A stretch of 50,456 nucleotides of DNA. Source: an uncultured Anaerolineae bacterium (GTDB lineage Bacteria > Chloroflexota > Anaerolineae > CG2-30-64-16). Position numbers and translations under genes: made by a program. Shown here piece by piece: positions 46,075-50,456 of this stretch; the first letter of the stretch is position 1, and each line of letters opens with the position of its first letter. The notes below the pieces were generated by a model. It had not been told where the DNA came from and made no database searches. It worked only from the letters and a program-made list of their open reading frames with translations. The stretch spans positions 1-50,456 of the forward strand of contig CAKZKT010000121.1 of assembly GCA_937124585.1 (NCBI GenBank). Reading direction: 5' to 3'.

Positions 46075-47037
46075 TTAATTCCCCGTTTGTATCATCTGCC
46101 GCGTTGCGGCCGCGATCTCCGGCCAGAGATGGGCATAGCGGCTGCGGATTTCGACCGTGAGCCAGCCGGCGTAGCCCGCATCGCGCAGCACCGTCAGCAC
46201 GTCCGCCAGCGGGATCGCGCCCCAGCCCGGCGGCAGATGGTTATCGGCCTCACCGAAAGCCAGCCGCTCGGCCAGCGACTCGGCGCGGTCGTCGAGCCGG
46301 CCAAAATTGTCGTGCCAGTGGACGTGCACCACCTGCGCCGCGATGTCTCGAATGACCGTCAAGAAGTCGCTCGCCCAATAGGGAGCCGCCAGGAATGCGT
46401 GGCCGACATCCAGGCAGATGCCTGCGTTGGGCGAACCGATCTGCCGCGTCTGCTCGGCGATCAAATCCAGCCGCATCCCCTGGTGATAGGTCAGCAGGTC
46501 GGCGGCGGATTTGCCATGGCGGACGAGCGCGGCGATCTCCCACAGGTGTGGATCTCGGTTCTCGACCGCGATGGTGACGCCTAACCGCTCGGCGTGGCGT
46601 GCCATCCGCCGCAGCGCAGCGGTTTCGACGCGCCACGATTCGGCCAGCACGTCGGCGTCGGGCAGCGGGCCGATGTCCTGATCGGCCGGCCACAGGGCGA
46701 GTTGTGCGCTGTGATACACCATGACTGCCGCGCCGATCCGGGCGGTTGCTTCCAGACAGCTGAGAAAGACCTGTTCGTGAAAGCCGGTTGGCTCGGTCAG
46801 GCGGAGCGCCATGGGCGCGTGCACGGTGTAGTGCAGGGGGTAGCGCGTCAACAGCGCGGCCAGTCGTGCCAGCTCGCTCTCGATCAGCTGGCCGTGGCGG
46901 ATCACGTTGCAGGCCGGCAGCGAGAGCTCATACGCGTCGAATCCGGCGGCCTGAACCTGCGCGAGCTCCTGCTCCAGACGATCCAGCCGGCTGTCTATGT
47001 TCTTCTCGTTGTAATTGATGCCGATGCCTTTGATCAC
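46075..47037 (-). CDS. Xylose isomerase-like TIM barrel (sugar isomerase/epimerase)
   Basis: A 320-residue protein of the AP endonuclease 2 / sugar phosphate isomerase-epimerase family. Metal-binding positions are suggested by TIAVENRDPHLWE, ICLDVGHAFL, VVHVHWHDNFGR and WLTVEIRSRY. It could epimerise or isomerise a sugar or inositol derivative imported by the neighbouring ABC system. The start is GTG at 47037, because ACAGGAG lies six bases upstream; ATGs at 47058 and 47067 lie outside that signal. The gene converges on the URO-D-like gene 63 bp away; the gap contains GGCCGG and CCGGCC arms that could form a weak hairpin. Confidence 0.85.
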   Translation of the reverse strand: MIKGIGINYNEKNIDSRLDRLEQELAQVQAAGFDAYELSLPACNVIRHGQLIESELARLAALLTRYPLHYTVHAPMALRLTEPTGFHEQVFLSCLEATARIGAAVMVYHSAQLALWPADQDIGPLPDADVLAESWRVETAALRRMARHAERLGVTIAVENRDPHLWEIAALVRHGKSAADLLTYHQGMRLDLIAEQTRQIGSPNAGICLDVGHAFLAAPYWASDFLTVIRDIAAQVVHVHWHDNFGRLDDRAESLAERLAFGEADNHLPPGWGAIPLADVLTVLRDAGYAGWLTVEIRSRYAHLWPEIAAATRQMIQTGN

Positions 47038-47122
47038 GGAACGCTCCTGTCGGTGCATGAATCGCATAGGACGCCATTGTAGCGCAAGTCTCGGCTACGG
47101 GCACATTGGAGCGCGCATAGCT

Positions 47123-47382
47123 TTTGGTTTGCGGCGGCAGGTCACCGCTTTGGTTTGCGGCGGTGGGCCGCCGCTTTGGTTTGCAGCGGTCGGCCGCCGC
47201 TTTGGTTTGCGGCGGCAGGTCGTCGCTTTGGTTTGCGGCGGCAGGTCGCCGCTTTGGTTTGCAGTGGCAGGCCACCGCTTTGGTTTGCGGTGGCAGGCCA
47301 CCGCTTTGGCTTGCGGCGGCAGGTCGCCGCTTTGGTTTGCGGTGGCAGGCCACCGCTTTGGCTTGCGGCGGCAGGTCACCGC
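47123..47382. repeat. Ten tandem copies of a 26-bp palindromic unit
   Basis: The unit is TTTGGTTTGCGGYGGCAGG followed by YCRCCGC, repeated exactly ten times with no spacers. Each unit holds a GCGGYGG/CCRCCGC dyad. Several copies change both arms together (GTGG with CCAC in copies 6, 7 and 9), consistent with a conserved hairpin. The array is transcribed neither with the TIM-barrel gene nor clearly with the downstream gene. The rest of 47038-47491 has no gene. Confidence 0.95.
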
Positions 47383-47404
47383 TTTGGTTTGTGGCGCGCG
47401 AAAA

Positions 47405-47422
47405 GCGGCGCTACAGCGCCGC
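47405..47422. repeat. GCGGCGC hairpin repeat with AATCC flank, second copy
   Basis: GCGGCGC and GCGCCGC arms around loop TACA, followed by AATCCA, as in the copy at 18483-18499. It directly follows the 26-bp tandem array. Confidence 0.75.
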
Positions 47423-47491
47423 AATCCAAAGGCGGGGTGTCGTCCATCGCCGGCCGGCCCAGATTGCCGAGAGGCGCATCGGAGAAGGCGA

Positions 47492-48091
47492 TTATCGGGC
47501 CACGATCATGGGCAGGTAGACGCGTGCGGTGGGCGCTGGTGCCGTCCGCGTGCGGGTCGGTGTGCGCGTGACTGTTGGCGTCCTGGTGGGTGTACGCGTT
47601 GGGGTCGGTGAGGCGCCTTGTGCAGCCAGGGCCACCTGATGTGGTGGTGCCGATAGGTAGTCGTTGGCCCAGGCGAGGGCAGGATTCGCAGTCGCAGCCG
47701 CGCCGTTTACCCGGAAGGCAATGATCTCGCCGGCCCTCATGCCGGGGATGGCCGGACTGACGCTGTTGTCTTCGCCGTAGACGTACATCATGCCGTAATT
47801 GCCGGCGCTTTGGACAACGAAGCAGCCGACTACATGGCCGCGCGGGCTGCGCGCCTGGACGACCGTGCCGATCGGCGCAGAGGCGCCGTTGACGATGACT
47901 GTGCCGTAGACGATGGTGGCCAGGCTGCTGCTCTGCACGGGCGGACAGACGCCTGAACCTGTGTGGTTCGGGCCGGCGTGTTGCGGACGCTCCCGCTCAT
48001 CGGCGGCCGCGGGCAAGGAGGTGCTTGCGACGACGATGGCGACGCCACAGAGCAGAGAGAGGTAAGCGAAGACGAGCAGGTGTCGGCGCAT
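47492..48091 (-). CDS. Secreted beta-sandwich protein with Thr/Pro linker and YLPMIV C-terminus
   Basis: A 199-residue exported protein. Residues 1-30 are a Sec signal peptide ending LPAAA. Residues about 50-145 form one domain: YGTVIVNGASAPIGTVVQA, SPRGHVVGCFVV with a single Cys, then YGMMYVYGEDNSVSPAIPGMRAGE and FRVNG. The same domain occurs twice in the neighbouring pseudogene. A TPTRTPTRTPT linker leads to the C-terminal VYLPMIVAR. Many Chloroflexota surface proteins end with such a hydrophobic YLPLI-type tail, which may act in anchoring or sorting; that is an inference. The domain has no known activity. Confidence 0.78.
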   Translation of the reverse strand: MRRHLLVFAYLSLLCGVAIVVASTSLPAAADERERPQHAGPNHTGSGVCPPVQSSSLATIVYGTVIVNGASAPIGTVVQARSPRGHVVGCFVVQSAGNYGMMYVYGEDNSVSPAIPGMRAGEIIAFRVNGAAATANPALAWANDYLSAPPHQVALAAQGASPTPTRTPTRTPTVTRTPTRTRTAPAPTARVYLPMIVAR

Positions 48092-48124
48092 GGTGTGGCT
48101 CTCGATATTGGAGGTTTCAGTCTG

Positions 48125-48158
48125 ACGTGCCAGGCACCTGGTAGGGTGCCTGGCACGT
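48125..48158. repeat. GTGCCAGGCA-family hairpin, 14-bp stem
   Basis: Arms ACGTGCCAGGCACC and its complement around loop TGGTAG, the same form as the copy at 7007-7040. It lies between the two secreted-protein genes. Confidence 0.9.
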
Positions 48159-48177
48159 TGGTAGGCTGGCGGCCGCA

Positions 48178-50311
48178 TCAGCGAACGATCAACGGCAGCC
48201 AGAGCTGGCGCGGCGTTGCGGCCAGGTCCAGCCGATGCGGGGTCAGGTCGTCTTGCCATATGAGCGCTTCATCCAGGGCGGCAGTCAAGCCGTTGACCCG
48301 CAGCCGGATCGGTTCGCCGGGGCGGAAGCCGGGGATGGCCGGCTGCGCGGTCGTATCTTCGCCGGACACGGCCATGAAGCCGTATTGCGCCGGCGTCTCT
48401 ACGACGGTGCAGCCGGCGACCTCGCCGCGCGGGGTGAGCACTTCGATGTGCGTGCCGACGGGCGCAGGCGCCTCGCCAATCCGCAGCGAACCGAACAGGA
48501 GCGTCAGGTGCAGCGTTTCGATCACCGGACAGGCCAGGCCAGGATGGCGGGCGGCGTTTTCTGCCGGGAGGTCGGGCATCCCTGCAGAGACCGCACCCGA
48601 CGGATAGGTCAGCGTGGTGGCCTGGGTGGCGAAGATGCGGTAGCCCTGCCCCGGCGCCATCTGTTTCAGGGTGCTGAAGGTGGGATAGCGCACGTCGTAG
48701 AACAGGCCGCCCGCGCCGAGGACTCGTTGATAGCGGCCGGAGATGCTGTTCAGCGCCGTGGTCACGGGCAGGGAGGCCTGCGGCAGGTAGCCGACCCAGT
48801 TCCAGCCCGCATGCAGGCTGAGCGGCGTGGTGACGGCCACGGAGCTGCCCTCGATCAACAGGTTGGCGCTCGCCGTGTTCAGCCGCAGGTAGTAGCTGCG
48901 GCCGGCGTGCAGCTCGACGAGGGTGCGGAACGCAGGCGGGACATTCGCATCCCAGATGCCATCTTCGCCCAGCACGCGGTCGTATTTGCCGCTGATCGAA
49001 CCGAGCACGGCCTCCACCAGCGATGTGGGCGGCTCGACGCGAAACGAGATGAGGTTCCAGGTCTGCGGCAGGAGGATGCTTTGGCCCTGTAGCGGCACGG
49101 CGGACAAGTCGGCCCGATGGCCGGCCAGGTCGTTGTGCCAGTAGAATGGCGGAATCGCCTGCGCCAGCGCGCCGTCCACTCGGAAGGTGACCAGCTCGCC
49201 CTCCCTCATGCCGGGGATGGGCGGTGAGGCGCTCGCGTCTTCGCCGTAGATGGGCATGAAGCCGTATTGGCCGCCGGGCTGCCGTCGGTTCCTACGACGT
49301 AGCAGCCGACGATGTCGCCCCGGGGGTTCTCGGCGGTGACGACGGTGCCGGCGGGCGCGGCCACGCCGTTGACGGTCACACTGCCGAACGCGAAGCTGAG
49401 GCTGGCGCTCTCGCGCGCGCGGCAGGGCGAGTCGGTCAACAACGTCTCCTCTTCCAGGCTGATCTCGTTGACGGTGACGCCGGTGTCCGCATTGAGCACG
49501 ATCACGCTGACCACGATGCTGCCGTCGGTCGCATATGCAGCGGGCGACAGGCGCACGGTGGCGGAGATGGGCGTTCCGGCGACCAGGTTGACCGTGGCCG
49601 GGGTGTCCAGGCCATCCACGCGCACGCGCTGGAGCAGCGGATTGCCCGTGGCCTGCCAGAAGGTGAGGCTGACCTGGTAGCGTTTGGCCGGGTCGAGCCG
49701 GTCGAAGCGGTAACGTAGCTGAGGTCCGTTTTAGTTGACGCGCGCGCTGCGGTAGGGCAGCGGATTGGAGATGACGACGGTGTTGTCCTCGGCCAGATAG
49801 CCCCAGCCGCGGGCCGAGGTGTAGGCCAGGTCGCCCGGGCTGCCGCTGTCCGTGTAACGGTAGTCAATCTCGCGCAGGGCCACTGACGCGACCACGGCCC
49901 CGCGCTGGCTGCCGGATTCGCCGACGACGGCCACGTTGATCCGGTGATCGCGGTAGAGAGCGGGGTCGAGTCGGATGGAGAGGCGATGTTCGGCCTGGTC
50001 GCCCAGGCTCACGGGGCCGCCGACGAGCTGATCGTCCACGAGCACGCGTTCGATGCGCTGGTTGTTGTCGCATTCGTAGAGGATCACGTCCAGGTGATAG
50101 AAGCGGCCGGGCTGCAGGTGATCGAAGCGGTAGCCGACGCGGTTGCTGGGGTCGCGGCGCAGTGTGGCATCGGGCCGGCCGGCGCAGGTGACGCGCACGT
50201 CGGCCAGGCCGGTGTCCACGGCGCCGTAGCCGAACGCAGCCGTGTAGGTCGGGTCGTCGGTCGCGCTGCCGCTGTCCAGTGCCACAGGCGCGCCGAACCC
50301 GGCGTGGACAT
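48178..50311 (-). pseudogene. Decayed multidomain surface protein, 5' end cut by an IS1-family element
   Basis: On the minus strand the coding sequence enters from 50311 as VHAGFGAPVALDSG and has two malectin-like modules (each with YRFDxL and a YxLxL strand). An in-frame TAA at 49731-49733 interrupts it after SARVN; the frame continues NGPQLRYRFDRLDPAK. A single-base shift near 49276 separates IVGCYVVGTDGSP from QYGFMPIYGEDASA. The remainder has a single-Cys beta-sandwich domain, two WNLISF/WNWVGY-type repeats, a second single-Cys domain and the tail LWLPLIVR. The start codon is lost to the insertion at 50312. Either break could be a sequencing error, but the three together indicate a dead gene. 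Confidence 0.8.
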
Positions 50312-50456
50312 GGTAGTGGTAAACAAGTAAGTGATGGTGTATGATAGGCGCATGATCCAGAACACCATCACCTACCATTGCCGGGTCTGCGGCAGCCCGA
50401 ACATCGTGCGTAACGGCACGAATAAATGCGGTCAGGCGCCGTATCACTGCAAGGCC
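50312..50456 (+). mobile_element. IS1-family insertion sequence, left end (partial)
   Basis: The element appears to start GGTAGTGGTAAACAAG at 50312. This resembles the IS1 left end, which also begins GGT and has a TGTATGAT stretch before its first gene; here TGTATGAT is at 50338-50345. Coding for an InsA-like protein begins at 50352. The border coincides with the loss of the surface-protein reading frame. The right end lies outside the window. Confidence 0.75.
50352..50456 (+). CDS. insA: InsA-like zinc-ribbon protein of an IS1-family element (partial)
   Basis: Thirty-five codons run to the end of the window. CRVCGSPNIVRNG and GQAPYHCKA match the N-terminal zinc ribbon of IS1 InsA (CxxCGS...KNG...GxQxYxCK), with Cys pairs at residues 10 and 13 and again at the end of the frame. 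InsA is the DNA-binding repressor part of the IS1 transposase, which is joined to InsB by frameshifting in classical IS1. Completeness cannot be judged. Confidence 0.85.
   Translation, partial: MIQNTITYHCRVCGSPNIVRNGTNKCGQAPYHCKA

Noticed and set aside
47123-47382. Ten-copy array as CRISPR
   Set aside because: Units abut each other with no spacer sequence, and no cas genes flank it.

Overview
The window is a GC-rich stretch (over 60% G+C by eye) of a bacterial chromosome, most likely a Chloroflexota member of the Anaerolineae/Caldilineae/Roseiflexus type. That assignment is an inference. It rests on Thr/Pro-rich lipoprotein linkers, secreted proteins ending in 'YLPMIV' or 'LWLPLIV', three-subunit molybdenum hydroxylases, ABC sugar importers without a local ATPase, and very many dispersed palindromic repeats. 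No rRNA, tRNA or CRISPR array was found.

Left part (1-13.6 kb). A P-loop domain fused to two Csx3-like (CRISPR ring-nuclease family) domains opens the window. It is followed on the minus strand by a winged-helix protein / URO-D-fold protein / GH2 beta-galactosidase set, a glycerol-3-phosphate importer operon (ugpB-ugpA-ugpE) ending in a glycerophosphodiester phosphodiesterase, and a GH13 alpha-glucosidase.

Middle (13.9-37.2 kb). An intradiol-dioxygenase lipoprotein and an aldehyde:ferredoxin oxidoreductase with two MoaD-like proteins lead into a long plus-strand cluster: three molybdenum-hydroxylase subunits, an XRE-cupin regulator with a strong promoter, two amidohydrolases, YgeY-like and YgeW-like enzymes, a dihydropyrimidinase, a UbiD-family decarboxylase, a PreA-like Fe-S flavoprotein and a second M20 hydrolase. 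This resembles the E. coli xdh-ygeW-ygeY-hyuA-ssnA purine-catabolism set, with UbiD and PreA-like proteins added and ygeX/ygfK absent from the window. An oligoendopeptidase F gene after it carries one in-frame TAG. A toroid-fold protein and an MFS transporter close the region.

Right part (37.4-50.5 kb). A hybrid histidine kinase and a convergent, 3'-overlapping response regulator sit beside a second sugar ABC importer (binding protein and two permeases), another URO-D-fold protein and a sugar isomerase/epimerase-like TIM barrel. A 10-copy array of a 26-bp palindromic unit precedes two secreted-protein genes. The second is a pseudogene with a stop, a frameshift and an IS1-family element inserted at its 5' end; the element runs off the window.

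Repeats are the most unusual feature. At least eight palindromic or low-complexity families lie between genes, and several lie in frame inside enzymes (molybdenum hydroxylase, dihydropyrimidinase, SsnA-like amidohydrolase, end of the YgeY-like gene).
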